From Halovivax sp. (GTDB taxonomy: Archaea > Halobacteriota > Halobacteria > Halobacteriales > Natrialbaceae): 11,841 nucleotides of DNA. Under the pieces are notes generated by a model. The model was not told where the DNA came from. It did no database searches and saw only the letters and a program-made list of their open reading frames with translations. The stretch spans positions 1 through 11,841 of the forward strand of contig SLIS01000012.1 of the NCBI GenBank assembly GCA_007135505.1, in the 5' to 3' direction. Position 1 is the stretch's first letter. Each line of letters starts with the position of its first letter. A program made the position numbers and the translations under genes. Shown here piece after piece: positions 1 to 7,669 of this stretch.

Positions 1-7
1 CTCGCGT

Positions 8-418
8 ATGCCCACGCTCGGACTGGTGGTTGCACAGTTCAACCGGCCGATCACCGGGGAGATGGAGGAGATCGCCCGCGAGGCGGCCGACGATGCGGGC
101 GCCGACGTCGCCTCGGTCGTGGCGGTCCCCGGCGTCTACGACGCGCCGCTGGCAGCCGATCGACTCGCTCGACGGGACGAGATCGACGCCGTCTGCGTCG
201 TCGGTGCGGTGATCACCGGCGATACGGATCACGACCAGGTGATCACCGACGCCGTCGCCCAGCGCCTGTCCGACGTGAGTCTCGAGCGCGACACGCCGGT
301 CACCCTCGGCGTCACGGGTCCGGGCATGTCCGCGGCCGAAGCCCGCGAACGCGTCGAGAACGCCCGGAAGGCCGTCGACGGCGCGCTCGGCCTCCTCGCG
401 GAGCTGCCGAAGGCCTGA
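8..418 (+). CDS. ribH: 6,7-dimethyl-8-ribityllumazine synthase (archaeal type)
   Basis: RibH condenses 5-amino-6-ribitylaminouracil with 3,4-dihydroxy-2-butanone 4-phosphate to give 6,7-dimethyl-8-ribityllumazine, the penultimate step of riboflavin synthesis, in the cytosol. The 136-residue protein has the family landmarks in order: the substrate-binding Phe11-Asn12 near the N-terminus, a Pro41-Gly42 loop (VPGVYDAP), and the signature GAVITGDTDHD at 66-76, where His75 matches the catalytic histidine. Bacterial enzymes are usually about 155 residues; short forms of this size are typical of archaea. Two segments depart from the bacterial consensus: PGVYD replaces PGxxE, and GVTGPGMS (101-108) replaces the usual GVLTTD stretch. 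Only seven bases precede the ATG, so its promoter lies outside the window. The aminotransferase gene begins 58 bases after the stop and may be co-transcribed. The start gives a complete N-terminal strand and agrees with the family. Confidence 0.93.
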   Translation: MPTLGLVVAQFNRPITGEMEEIAREAADDAGADVASVVAVPGVYDAPLAADRLARRDEIDAVCVVGAVITGDTDHDQVITDAVAQRLSDVSLERDTPVTLGVTGPGMSAAEARERVENARKAVDGALGLLAELPKA

Positions 419-476
419 CCGAGCCGACCGTTCGGAATCGCTCGTCGATCGCACACCAGGCACCCATTCACCACCC

Positions 477-1619
477 ATGCACTACGCAGACCGCGTCACG
501 AGAGTCGAACCGTCCGCCACGCTCGCCATCTCGGCGCTCGCCTCCGAACTGGAGGCCGAGGGCGCCGACGTCGTCGACCTGAGCGTCGGCGAACCGGATT
601 TCCCGACCCCGGAGACCGTGGTCGAGGCCGGGAAAGCGGCCATGGACGCCGGCCACACCGGCTACACCACCTCGAAGGGCATTCCGGCCCTTCGCGAGGC
701 GATCGCCGAGAAGCTCCGGGCGGACGGCCTCGATCACGGCCCGGAGAACGTCATCGTCACGCCCGGCGCCAAGCAGTCGCTGTACGAGGTCGTCCAGACG
801 CTCGTCGACGACGGCGACGAGGTCGTCCTGCTCGATCCGGCGTGGGTATCCTACGAGGCGATGGTCAAACTCGCTGGCGGGACGCTCGTCCGCGTGGATC
901 TGTCGCCGTACGACTTCCAGCTCGAACCGGCGTTGACCGACCTCGAGAACGTCATCACCGACAGCACGGACCTGCTGATCGTCAACTCGCCGTCGAACCC
1001 GACGGGCGCCGTCTACTCGGACGCGGCCCTCGCGGGCATTCGCGACCTGGCTGTCGAGCACGACGTCACCGTCGTTTCCGACGAGATCTACGGCGAGATC
1101 ACGTACGACGCCGAACCGACGAGCCTCGGCTCGTTCGAGGGAATGGCCGACCGGACGGTCACCGTCAACGGCTTCTCGAAGGCGTACTCGATGACCGGCT
1201 GGCGACTCGGCTACTTCGCCGGACCGGCGGAACTGATCGAACAGGCCGGAAAACTCCACTCGCACTCGGTCTCCTGTGCGGTCAACTTCGTCCAGCACGC
1301 CGGGATCGAGGCGCTCACGAACACCGACGCGGCGGTCGCCGAGATGGTCGACGCCTTCGAGGACCGTCGCGACCTGCTCGTCGACCTGTTCGAGGACGAG
1401 GGTGTCGACGTTCCCGTGCCGAACGGCGCCTTCTACATGATGCTGCCCGTCGACTCGCCGGACACGGAGTGGTGCGAGGGTGCCCTGCAGGATGCCCACG
1501 TCGCAACCGTCCCCGGAAGCGCGTTCGGCGCGCCGGGGTACGCCCGCCTCTCTTACGCGGCCAGCGAGGAGCGCCTCCGCGAGGGCGTCGAGCGACTGGC
1601 CGACGACGGCTACCTCTGA
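477..1619 (+). CDS. Class I pyridoxal-phosphate aminotransferase (aspartate/aromatic type)
   Basis: This 380-residue cytosolic enzyme transfers an amino group between an amino acid and a 2-oxo acid using pyridoxal phosphate. Visible active-site residues: Lys235 in FSKAYSMTGWR (Schiff base), Asn174 in SPSNPTG, Asp202 and Tyr205 in SDEIYGE (cofactor pyridine and hydroxyl contacts), Arg243 (cofactor phosphate) and Arg357 in YARLSY (substrate alpha-carboxylate). The length and the N-terminal VGEPDFPTPE motif place it in the I-gamma subgroup of fold-type I aminotransferases, which includes archaeal and thermophilic aspartate aminotransferases. The preferred substrate cannot be read from sequence alone; aspartate is the default guess, with aromatic amino acids or alanine as alternatives. 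It lies 58 bases after ribH. I see no clear TATA box or Shine-Dalgarno motif before the ATG, so read-through from ribH is plausible. It converges with ribL across a 132-base intergenic stretch. Confidence 0.93.
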   Translation: MHYADRVTRVEPSATLAISALASELEAEGADVVDLSVGEPDFPTPETVVEAGKAAMDAGHTGYTTSKGIPALREAIAEKLRADGLDHGPENVIVTPGAKQSLYEVVQTLVDDGDEVVLLDPAWVSYEAMVKLAGGTLVRVDLSPYDFQLEPALTDLENVITDSTDLLIVNSPSNPTGAVYSDAALAGIRDLAVEHDVTVVSDEIYGEITYDAEPTSLGSFEGMADRTVTVNGFSKAYSMTGWRLGYFAGPAELIEQAGKLHSHSVSCAVNFVQHAGIEALTNTDAAVAEMVDAFEDRRDLLVDLFEDEGVDVPVPNGAFYMMLPVDSPDTEWCEGALQDAHVATVPGSAFGAPGYARLSYAASEERLREGVERLADDGYL

Positions 1620-1631
1620 ACGGTCGCAACT

Positions 1632-1646
1632 CCTCGGTTGCTGAGG
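1632..1646. other. Short stem-loop in the convergent intergenic region
   Basis: The arms CCTCGG and CTGAGG flank a TTG loop (one G-T pair) 12 bases after the aminotransferase stop. The surrounding 1620-1751 region separates the 3' ends of the aminotransferase and ribL. It has no T-run of five or more next to this stem, so it is not a convincing terminator. Nothing else recognisable lies in this spacer. Confidence 0.2.
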
Positions 1647-1751
1647 CGAAGCCGGTGACACCGTCCCCGTCTAACCGGGTGATCCACTGGACGCCGCTCG
1701 GCTGGTCCCTCGTCTCCTCGGGACTCTCCTATCCCGTCACTCTGAACGCTC

Positions 1752-2177
1752 CTACCCCCGTCGCTCGAGGATCTCCTCGACGATCAACCGGCTCGAGTAG
1801 AGTTCGTCCTCGCCGGGTTCACAGCCGCTGGCTCGGCGCAGATCGCAGTCGATACCGCGTCGCTCGAGTTCGTCGGCGATGGCGTCCTCGTCGTGGTGCT
1901 GGTCGTGTCCGAGAGCGATGACGTCCGGCCGGAGCTCCTCGATCGGGACGAAGATGTCTGATTCGTGGCCGAGGATCGCCCGATCGACCGGCTCCAGCGC
2001 GTCGACGACGTCGCGGCGCTGGCTCGCCGGACAGATCGGCTTCTCCTTGTGATCGACGTTCGCGCGGCGGGCGACGATGACGATCAGCTCGTCGCCCATG
2101 TCGGCGGCCTCTCGCAGGTAATGGACGTGGCCGGGGTGGAGGATGTCGAACGTTCCCTGTGCGACGACGCGGGTCAC
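1752..2177 (-). CDS. ribL: FAD synthase (FMN adenylyltransferase), RibL type
   Basis: RibL is the archaeal nucleotidyltransferase that transfers AMP from ATP (CTP is also used by characterised members) to FMN, giving FAD. The 141-residue protein has the nucleotidyltransferase HxGH motif at the N-terminus ([17 protein letters not shown]; His14, His17), a GHDQ motif at 90-93 where relatives have GYDQ, and the second signature YSSRLI at 127-132 (usually ISSTLI). Length fits the RibL/glycerol-3-phosphate cytidylyltransferase-like family. The glycerol-phosphate enzyme is the main alternative, but the haloarchaeal context and sequence favour RibL. Three cysteines are present (49, 111, 119); cysteines have been linked to air sensitivity in the Methanocaldococcus enzyme, but I cannot say these are equivalent. 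The start is GTG, chosen because a GGAGG motif lies nine bases upstream. It is the last gene after the JAMM protease gene and converges with the aminotransferase. Confidence 0.88.
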   Translation of the reverse strand: MTRVVAQGTFDILHPGHVHYLREAADMGDELIVIVARRANVDHKEKPICPASQRRDVVDALEPVDRAILGHESDIFVPIEELRPDVIALGHDQHHDEDAIADELERRGIDCDLRRASGCEPGEDELYSSRLIVEEILERRG

Positions 2178-2178
2178 G

Positions 2179-2286
2179 TCAGGTCGCCTCCGCGCAGGGT
2201 TCGGCGTCGGACGGACTACCGGGCGTGGTCCCGTCGTCCGGCGCTCCCCCGTCGGCCGTCGTGTCGCTATCGTCCAGATCCGGCAT
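2179..2286 (-). CDS. Possible small acidic protein (35 aa) between JAMM gene and ribL
   Basis: On the minus strand an ATG at 2286 opens a frame of 35 codons closed by TGA at 2181-2179. It begins five bases after the JAMM stop and ends one base before the ribL GTG, so it fills the gap exactly. The peptide starts [14 protein letters not shown] and ends AEPCAEAT. Ten of 35 residues are Asp or Glu, none is Lys, Arg or His, and there is one cysteine (Cys31). This composition is what real haloarchaeal proteins show, whereas shadow frames in this window are usually Arg- and Ser-rich. No good Shine-Dalgarno motif precedes it, so it would depend on coupling to the JAMM gene. It may be non-coding spacer or a remnant. 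It is not in frame with ribL, so it is not a simple N-terminal extension. No homologue or function is recognised. Confidence 0.35.
   Translation of the reverse strand: MPDLDDSDTTADGGAPDDGTTPGSPSDAEPCAEAT
2187..2191 (-). promoter_or_regulatory. Ribosome binding site of ribL
   Basis: On the minus strand a GGAGG sits nine bases before the GTG start at 2177. It supports that start and shows ribL is translated from within a longer transcript rather than as a leaderless message. The motif lies inside the last codons of the candidate small ORF, so the two could be translationally coupled. Confidence 0.6.
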
Positions 2287-2291
2287 CTCGC

Positions 2292-2792
2292 TTAGCCCCA
2301 TTGTAGTTCCTCGTCGATGTCCTGCTGGGTGAAATGAAAGAAGTCCTCCGTGTCGGGTAGTTCGACGTCGATCACGTTCAGCGTCGTCGGCTGGCCGCTC
2401 GAGTCGAACGCCTGCCAGTCGTGTCGGCCGTACGGCGCGCCGACGATCACGTGGACCGAGCCGCGACCGAACGTCTCCAGGTCGGCCTGGCTCGGCCGAA
2501 GGACGCCGTTCGGGTGCGAGTGAACGCTGCCGAGTGCCTTCGTGTCGTTCGGGATCGTACTCGTCTTGACCGTCGCGCTCACGCTGTTCTGTTCGGTTCC
2601 CGGCATCACCAGCACGTCCGTGATGACGAGCCCATCCCGGTCGAGGCCGAGGCGGCTCGCCTCGGTTCCCCGGAGAAAGCCCATGTACTCGTTGGGATGG
2701 GTGGCTTCCGAGGACTCGATGATGAACTCGAGGGTCTCCTCGGCGATGCCGAGAATCTCGCTCGAGCGAAACAGCGCGGAAAGCAGCCCCAT
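2292..2792 (-). CDS. JAMM/MPN+ zinc metalloprotease (putative desampylase)
   Basis: This 166-residue protein is a JAMM-domain isopeptidase, the archaeal relative of Rpn11 and AMSH. The zinc-binding signature is complete: HSHPNGVLRPSQAD at 91-104 fits HxHPxG(x)3PSxxD, with His91, His93 and Asp104 as ligands and Ser101 next to the active site. Glu35 in the NEYMG motif is the likely catalytic acid. In haloarchaea such enzymes remove ubiquitin-like SAMP proteins from conjugates; Haloferax volcanii encodes more than one, and only one (HvJAMM1) is known to me as a characterised desampylase. Its real substrate is therefore inferred. The domain is followed by a roughly 40-residue acidic tail. The ATG is supported by a GGAG four bases upstream. 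Transcription diverges from the DHH gene, and ribL lies downstream in the same direction. Confidence 0.9.
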   Translation of the reverse strand: MGLLSALFRSSEILGIAEETLEFIIESSEATHPNEYMGFLRGTEASRLGLDRDGLVITDVLVMPGTEQNSVSATVKTSTIPNDTKALGSVHSHPNGVLRPSQADLETFGRGSVHVIVGAPYGRHDWQAFDSSGQPTTLNVIDVELPDTEDFFHFTQQDIDEELQWG

Positions 2793-2796
2793 ACTA

Positions 2797-2800
2797 CTCC
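2797..2800 (-). promoter_or_regulatory. Ribosome binding site of the JAMM gene
   Basis: Minus-strand GGAG four bases before the ATG at 2792. It fixes the start and implies a short 5' leader. Confidence 0.5.
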
Positions 2801-2816
2801 TTCTGGGCTTGCCGTT

Positions 2817-2823
2817 GCTAAAC
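2817..2823 (-). promoter_or_regulatory. Possible TATA box for the JAMM gene
   Basis: Minus-strand GTTTAGC is centred about 28 bases before the JAMM ATG, in the 164-base divergent spacer. A start site 25-27 bases downstream would fall almost at the ATG and would exclude the GGAG motif, so either the box or the leader length is not quite as drawn. Confidence 0.3.
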
Positions 2824-2924
2824 GTTGCGGAGTCGGCCCGGCGCGGGGCCGTTCTCGAGTGGACCGATCCGGACCGTTCGTCTATCGACCACGTCGCCTG
2901 CTATCGACGGCCGCTTGATAAGCG

Positions 2925-2930
2925 TTATAC
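2925..2930 (+). promoter_or_regulatory. TATA box of the DHH phosphoesterase gene
   Basis: TTATAC within AAGCGTTATACGCC is centred about 29 bases before the ATG at 2957. There is no Shine-Dalgarno motif before that ATG. The spacing predicts a leaderless or near-leaderless transcript, the common haloarchaeal arrangement, and supports 2957 over an upstream in-frame start at 2825. Confidence 0.6.
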
Positions 2931-2956
2931 GCCCCGGTCGCCAACGACCGGCAACG

Positions 2957-4855
2957 ATGACACGCGAGACCGCCGGCGACGCCGGCGCGAACCGCGAGGC
3001 GGTCGTCTACGATCTCGACTCGGAGTGTACCCCGGACGAGCTCGAGGAGGAGACGCCGTATCTCGCGGAAATAAACGGTATTGTCGAGTACGGCATTTTC
3101 GTCGATCTATCGGATTCCATCTCCGGACTCGTCCACGAATCCGTGCTGGAAGGCACGTACCGAGTCGGTGAGGAACTGGTCGTCGAACTCGAGACGGTTC
3201 GGGAGAACGGCGACCTCTCGTTCGCTCCCGTCGACGCCGACTCGTACGCGCTCGAATCGATCGATCACGAGGTTTCGCTCACCGGAACCGACCGACTCGC
3301 CGCGAACGTCGGCGAACAGATCACCATCGAGGGCGAGATCGTCCAGATCAAACAGACCGGCGGCCCGACGATCTTCCACGTCGCCGACGAGGACGGCGTC
3401 GTGCCGGCCGCCGCGTTCGAGGAGGCCGGCGTTCGGGCGTTCCCGTCGATCGAGATCGGCGCCGTCGTCAGACTGACCGGCACCGTCGAGCGCCACGAGG
3501 GCTCGATCCAGCTCGAAGTCGAGGGGCTGTCGGCGCTCTCGGGCGAGGACGAAACGACCGCCCGCGAGCGACTCGACGTGGCTCGCACCGAGCGCGCCCA
3601 GCCGGCCGACGTCGAACCGCTCATCGACTGGCCGGCGTTCGAGTCGCTCCACGCCGAACTGGCCGACGTCGCCGAGCGACTCCGCCGAACCGTCCTCGAG
3701 GGTCGACCGATCCGCGTTCGCCACCACGCCGACGGCGACGGCATGTGCGCCGCGGTCCCCGTCCAGCTCGCCCTCGAGCGATTCATCGCCGACGTCCACG
3801 AAGATCCGGAGGCGCCACGACACCTCTTCAAACGCCTGCCGAGCAAAGCCCCGTTCTACGAGATGGAGGATGCGACGCGCGACCTCACGTTCTCGCTCGA
3901 GGACCGGGACAAACACGGTCAGCAACTCCCGCTGTTACTCATGCTCGACAACGGCTCGACCGAGGAGGACGTCCCGTCCTACGAGACGCTGGCCCACTAC
4001 GACATTCCGATCGTTGCGATCGATCACCACCACCCCGACCCCGATGCCGTCGGCGACCTCCTCGAGGCCCACGTCAACCCCTACCTCCACGACGAGGACT
4101 ACCGCATCACGACGGGAATGCTCTGCGTCGAACTCGCCCGGATGATCTACCCCGATCTCACCGACGAGATCCGCCACGTCCCCGCCGTCGCCGGGTTGGC
4201 CGACCGCTCGAAGGCCGACGCGATGGCCGACTACCTCGACCTCGCGGTCGAGGCGGGCTACGACGAGACCCACCTCAAAGACGTCAGCGAGGCCCTCGAT
4301 TACGCCGCCCACTGGCTTCGCTACAGTCCCGGGGATCGACTCATCACGGACGTCCTCGGCATCGAGTGCGAGGACGACCACCACCGCGAACTGGTCGACA
4401 CGTTCGACGAAAGCGCCCGCGAAGCTGTCGATCACCAGCTCGAGGCGGCCACGCCCCACCTCGAACACGAGTCGCTCGACAACGGGGCGCACCTCTACCG
4501 GATCGACGTCGAGAACTACGCCCACCGCTTTACGTATCCGGCGCCAGGGAAGACGACCGGCGAGATTCACGATCGCAAGATCGCCGAGACCGGTGACCCC
4601 GTGATCACGGTCGGCTACGGGCCCGACTTCGCCGTCCTCCGTAGCGACGGGGTGCGACTGGACATCCCCGAGATGGTCGCCGAACTCAAAGCCGAGGTCC
4701 CCGGCGCAGGCGTCTCCGGCGGCGGCCACCTCGTCGTCGGCTCGATCAAGTTCGTCCGCGGCAAGCGCGAGGAAGTCATCGACGCCCTCGTCGAGAAGAT
4801 GGCCGACGCCCCGATCGACGAGGCGCTCACCAGCGCACCGGCACTCGACGACTAA
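2957..4855 (+). CDS. DHH-family (RecJ-like) phosphoesterase with S1 and OB-fold domains
   Basis: The 632-residue protein is an archaeal RecJ-like DHH phosphoesterase, a family including single-strand-specific 5'-3' exonucleases and the GINS-associated nuclease. Domains in order: an S1 RNA-binding domain at about 35-92 (NGIVEYGIFVDL...SGLVHESVL), a nucleic-acid-binding OB-fold at about 122-195, the DHH catalytic domain from about 250, and a DHHA1 domain ending in VSGGGH at 586-591. Metal-binding motifs are intact: HADGDG at 257-262 (Asp259, Asp261), LDNGS (Asp331), DHHHP at 356-360, and Asp416 in GLADRS. The S1 domain suggests RNA or ssDNA as substrate; whether it acts in repair, replication or RNA turnover cannot be decided here. 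The ATG at 2957 was chosen because a TATA box sits 29 bases upstream and the 44 extra residues of the longer frame (from 2825) are Arg/Ser-rich promoter translation. It diverges from the JAMM gene. Confidence 0.9.
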   Translation: MTRETAGDAGANREAVVYDLDSECTPDELEEETPYLAEINGIVEYGIFVDLSDSISGLVHESVLEGTYRVGEELVVELETVRENGDLSFAPVDADSYALESIDHEVSLTGTDRLAANVGEQITIEGEIVQIKQTGGPTIFHVADEDGVVPAAAFEEAGVRAFPSIEIGAVVRLTGTVERHEGSIQLEVEGLSALSGEDETTARERLDVARTERAQPADVEPLIDWPAFESLHAELADVAERLRRTVLEGRPIRVRHHADGDGMCAAVPVQLALERFIADVHEDPEAPRHLFKRLPSKAPFYEMEDATRDLTFSLEDRDKHGQQLPLLLMLDNGSTEEDVPSYETLAHYDIPIVAIDHHHPDPDAVGDLLEAHVNPYLHDEDYRITTGMLCVELARMIYPDLTDEIRHVPAVAGLADRSKADAMADYLDLAVEAGYDETHLKDVSEALDYAAHWLRYSPGDRLITDVLGIECEDDHHRELVDTFDESAREAVDHQLEAATPHLEHESLDNGAHLYRIDVENYAHRFTYPAPGKTTGEIHDRKIAETGDPVITVGYGPDFAVLRSDGVRLDIPEMVAELKAEVPGAGVSGGGHLVVGSIKFVRGKREEVIDALVEKMADAPIDEALTSAPALDD

Positions 4856-4865
4856 CTGCCCGCTG

Positions 4866-4870
4866 TTTTT
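4866..4870 (+). terminator. Possible T-run terminator after the DHH gene
   Basis: A TTTTT run lies ten bases after the TAA stop in otherwise GC-rich sequence. Archaeal RNA polymerase can terminate at short oligo-T tracts without a hairpin. The following 110 bases to ppc contain a separate promoter, so termination here makes sense, but a run of five is weak evidence. Confidence 0.3.
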
Positions 4871-4951
4871 CCAACCCGCTGGCGCCGGCACCTCGACTGA
4901 CGGATCCGTTTTCCTCGTTGGGACCGGTTTCGCCCGTCGACCCCTCCGTGC

Positions 4952-4958
4952 TTTACTT
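4952..4958 (+). promoter_or_regulatory. TATA box of ppc
   Basis: TTTACTT is centred 27 bases before the ppc ATG at 4982, and no Shine-Dalgarno motif is present. This predicts a leaderless ppc message, independent of the DHH gene. Confidence 0.5.
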
Positions 4959-4981
4959 CGCGTCCCGGTGTACGAGAGCCA

Positions 4982-7669
4982 ATGGCACTTCACAACAGGG
5001 ACGTCCGCCAGGACGTTCGGGAACTCGGGGCGCTTCTCGGCACCGTCATCACCGAGCAGGCGTCCCGCGCGGACTTCGAAATCGTCGAGTCGTGTCGGAC
5101 GACGGCGATCGCGTATCGCTCCGGGGAGATCGAGCGTCGGGACCCGCTGCGAGCCGAACTCGACGCTCTATCGCCGCGACAACAACGCACCGTCGCGCGC
5201 TCGTTCACCAGTTACTTCGAACTCATCAATCTCGCCGAGGAGCGCGAACGCGTTCGATCGAATCGGATGGCCAGGGCGGCGGGAACGCTCGCCGATAGCG
5301 TCGAGGCGGTGCTGGAGGAATTCGACGAGGCGGACCGGGACACGCTAGCGCAGGTCCTCGACGACGTCATGATCGAACCGACGTTTACCGCCCATCCCAC
5401 GGAAGCTCGCCGGAAGACGATCAAGGCGAAGCTGCGTTCGATCGCCACCGTCCTCGAGGAACTTGACGAACAGCTGCTGACGGAGGCGGAACTCGATCGA
5501 CTCTGGCGGGACGTTCACGCGGAAGTGACGGGACTCTGGCAGACGCCACAGGTTCGGAACCGACCCCCGGCGGTCGAAGACGAGGCCCGAAACGTCCAGT
5601 GGTACCTCGAAAACACGCTCTTCGACGTCGTCGGCGATGTCTACGACGAACTCGAGACGGCGCTCGAGGGGACGATCGATGAGCCCCTCGAGATCCCGGC
5701 GCTCTTCTCGTTTCGCTCGTGGGCAGGCAGCGACCGCGACGGCAATCCGTCCGTCACGCCCGACGTGACCGCAACCACGCTCGAGCGCCAGCGTCGGATC
5801 GCCCTGGAACGGCACGAAGCCGATCTCGATCGGTTGATCGGCGTGTTGAGCCAGGATGGAAACCGGCTGTCGCTCGATCGGCAATTCGTGCGATCGCTCG
5901 ACTCGGACCGGAAGCGAGTCCCCGCGGCGGCAGAGCGCGCCAATCGCCACGCCGACGAGCCCTACAGGCGGAAACTCGCCTTGATGAAGGCGCGACTCCA
6001 GCGCGTCGCCGACGACGAACCCGGTGGCTACGACGACGCCAGCGAGCTTCTTTCGGACCTCGATCTCATTGCGGCGAGTCTCCGGGCCAACGACGCCGAG
6101 TCGATCGCCGCCACGCACGTCGACCCGCTTCGGCGACGAGTCGAAACGTTCGGGTTCTCGCTCGCCAGCCTCGATCTTCGCGAGCATCGCCAGCGCCACA
6201 CCGACGCCATCGGGGCGGCGCTGGAGCGAGACGGGATCGACTATCGTGGGATGGACGAGTCCGAGCGGGTCCACTTTCTGACCGACGCGATACTGGACGA
6301 GCAACCGGTACTCGACCTGCGCGACACGGACGACCTCCCGTCGGAAGCGACGCGGGTCCTCACGCTGTTCGATCGACTCGCCGACTGGCAGGCGACTTAC
6401 GGCGTCGAGGCGATCGACACCTACTGCATCTCCATGACGGAAGAACCGAGCCACGTCCTCGAAGTGCTCTTTCTCGCCGATCAGGCTGGCGTGGTCTCTC
6501 TCCCTGAACGCTCCGACCTGGATATCGTCCCGCTGCTCGAAACGGAGTACGCGCTCTCGGGAGCGCGTCGGATCGTAGACGCCCTGTTCGAAAACGACGC
6601 CTACGAACGGGCGCTCGCCGCGCGGAACGACGTCCAGGAGATCATGCTCGGCTACTCCGATTCGAACAAGGAGAACGGCTTTCTCGCGGCAAACTGGTCG
6701 CTGTATCACACCCAGCGCCGCCTCGGGCGGATCTGTGACGAACACGACGTGACGCTGCGACTCTTTCACGGTCGCGGCGGCTCGATCTCGCGCGGCGGGG
6801 GGCCGATGAACGAGGCGTTGCTCGCCGTCCCCAACAGCACGGTGACCGGACCGGTCAAGTTCACCGTGCAGGGGGAGTCGATCGCCGAAATGTATGGCAA
6901 TCCACACATCGCCCAGCGCAACATCGAACAGATGCTCAACGCGCAACTTCGGGCCCGTCGACAGGCGCTCGAACGGCCCCGGGAGACGGTGGACGAGCCG
7001 TGGGTTTCGGCGATGGAGCGGATGGCCGAGGCGGCCCGAACCGCGTATCGCGACCTGTTAGCAAGCGACGGGTTCGTTCAGTATTTCGAACAGGCGACCC
7101 CGATCAGCGTCATCGAGACGCTCGATCTCGGTTCGCGACCGGCGTCCCGAAGCGGCGAACGCTCGGTCGAGGACCTGCGGGCGATTCCCTGGGTCTTCTC
7201 CTGGACTCAGTCGCGGTGCATCCTGCCCGGCTGGTACGGCCTCGCGAGCGGAATCGACGCGTATCTCGAAACCGGCGGCGACGTCGAGTTACTCCGGACG
7301 ATGTACGACGAGTGGCCGTTCTTCCGGACGATGCTCGACAACGCGGCGCTGTCGCTGGCGCTGACCGATCTCGAGATCGCGGCAGAGTACGCCTCGCTCG
7401 CCGATCCGTCGCTCAGAGAGACCTTCTTCCCACGACTTCGGGCCTCCCACGACCGGGCTCTCGAGTTACTCGCGACGATCCGTCAGCGAGACGCCTTGCT
7501 CACTCGGCCCTGGCTCGAGGCCTCGCTCGCCCGTCGAAATCCGTACGTCGACCCGCTCCACCTCCTCCAGGTGTCGCTGCTGGGTACCGATGACCGAACA
7601 CCGATCGAAGAGCGAACGCTCCGACTGTCGGTGACGGGAATCGCGGCCGGAATGAAAAACACGGGGTGA
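4982..7669 (+). CDS. ppc: Phosphoenolpyruvate carboxylase (bacterial type)
   Basis: Ppc carboxylates phosphoenolpyruvate with bicarbonate to give oxaloacetate, replenishing the TCA cycle and supplying aspartate. The 895-residue cytosolic protein is close to the E. coli enzyme (883 residues) and has all catalytic motifs: TAHPTEARRKT with His138, SDRDGNPSVTPD at 250-261, GYSDSNKENG with Lys563, FHGRGGSISRGGGP at 595-608 (His596, Arg598, Arg604), and QGESIAEMYGNP at 630-641. The C-terminus GIAAGMKNTG is typical. It is the large bacterial-type form, not the smaller archaeal-type PpcA. Of the four aspartate-inhibitor contacts known in E. coli (Arg587, Lys773, Arg832, Asn881), three are kept (Arg604, Arg852, Asn893), but the Lys773 position is Leu794. 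The ATG is supported by a TATA box 27 bases upstream. The stop directly abuts the converging minus-strand gene. Confidence 0.96.
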   Translation: MALHNRDVRQDVRELGALLGTVITEQASRADFEIVESCRTTAIAYRSGEIERRDPLRAELDALSPRQQRTVARSFTSYFELINLAEERERVRSNRMARAAGTLADSVEAVLEEFDEADRDTLAQVLDDVMIEPTFTAHPTEARRKTIKAKLRSIATVLEELDEQLLTEAELDRLWRDVHAEVTGLWQTPQVRNRPPAVEDEARNVQWYLENTLFDVVGDVYDELETALEGTIDEPLEIPALFSFRSWAGSDRDGNPSVTPDVTATTLERQRRIALERHEADLDRLIGVLSQDGNRLSLDRQFVRSLDSDRKRVPAAAERANRHADEPYRRKLALMKARLQRVADDEPGGYDDASELLSDLDLIAASLRANDAESIAATHVDPLRRRVETFGFSLASLDLREHRQRHTDAIGAALERDGIDYRGMDESERVHFLTDAILDEQPVLDLRDTDDLPSEATRVLTLFDRLADWQATYGVEAIDTYCISMTEEPSHVLEVLFLADQAGVVSLPERSDLDIVPLLETEYALSGARRIVDALFENDAYERALAARNDVQEIMLGYSDSNKENGFLAANWSLYHTQRRLGRICDEHDVTLRLFHGRGGSISRGGGPMNEALLAVPNSTVTGPVKFTVQGESIAEMYGNPHIAQRNIEQMLNAQLRARRQALERPRETVDEPWVSAMERMAEAARTAYRDLLASDGFVQYFEQATPISVIETLDLGSRPASRSGERSVEDLRAIPWVFSWTQSRCILPGWYGLASGIDAYLETGGDVELLRTMYDEWPFFRTMLDNAALSLALTDLEIAAEYASLADPSLRETFFPRLRASHDRALELLATIRQRDALLTRPWLEASLARRNPYVDPLHLLQVSLLGTDDRTPIEERTLRLSVTGIAAGMKNTG

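Noticed and set aside
468..1661. 397-residue minus-strand open frame opposite the aminotransferase
   Set aside because: The + strand has every aminotransferase active-site residue. The minus frame is a low-complexity Val/Arg/Asp shadow.
1653..1663. Palindrome CGGTG-A-CACCG after the aminotransferase gene
   Set aside because: The centre is one base, so it cannot fold as a hairpin at full length. It is not near a promoter where an operator would be expected.
2825..2956. 44-codon N-terminal extension of the DHH gene
   Set aside because: It reads through the TATA box and the divergent promoter, and its residues are Arg/Ser-rich and not acidic. The ATG at 2957 has the right spacing from the TATA box.
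5345..6946. 533-residue minus-strand open frame inside ppc
   Set aside because: It lies entirely opposite conserved Ppc catalytic motifs and resembles no family I know; it is a codon-bias shadow.
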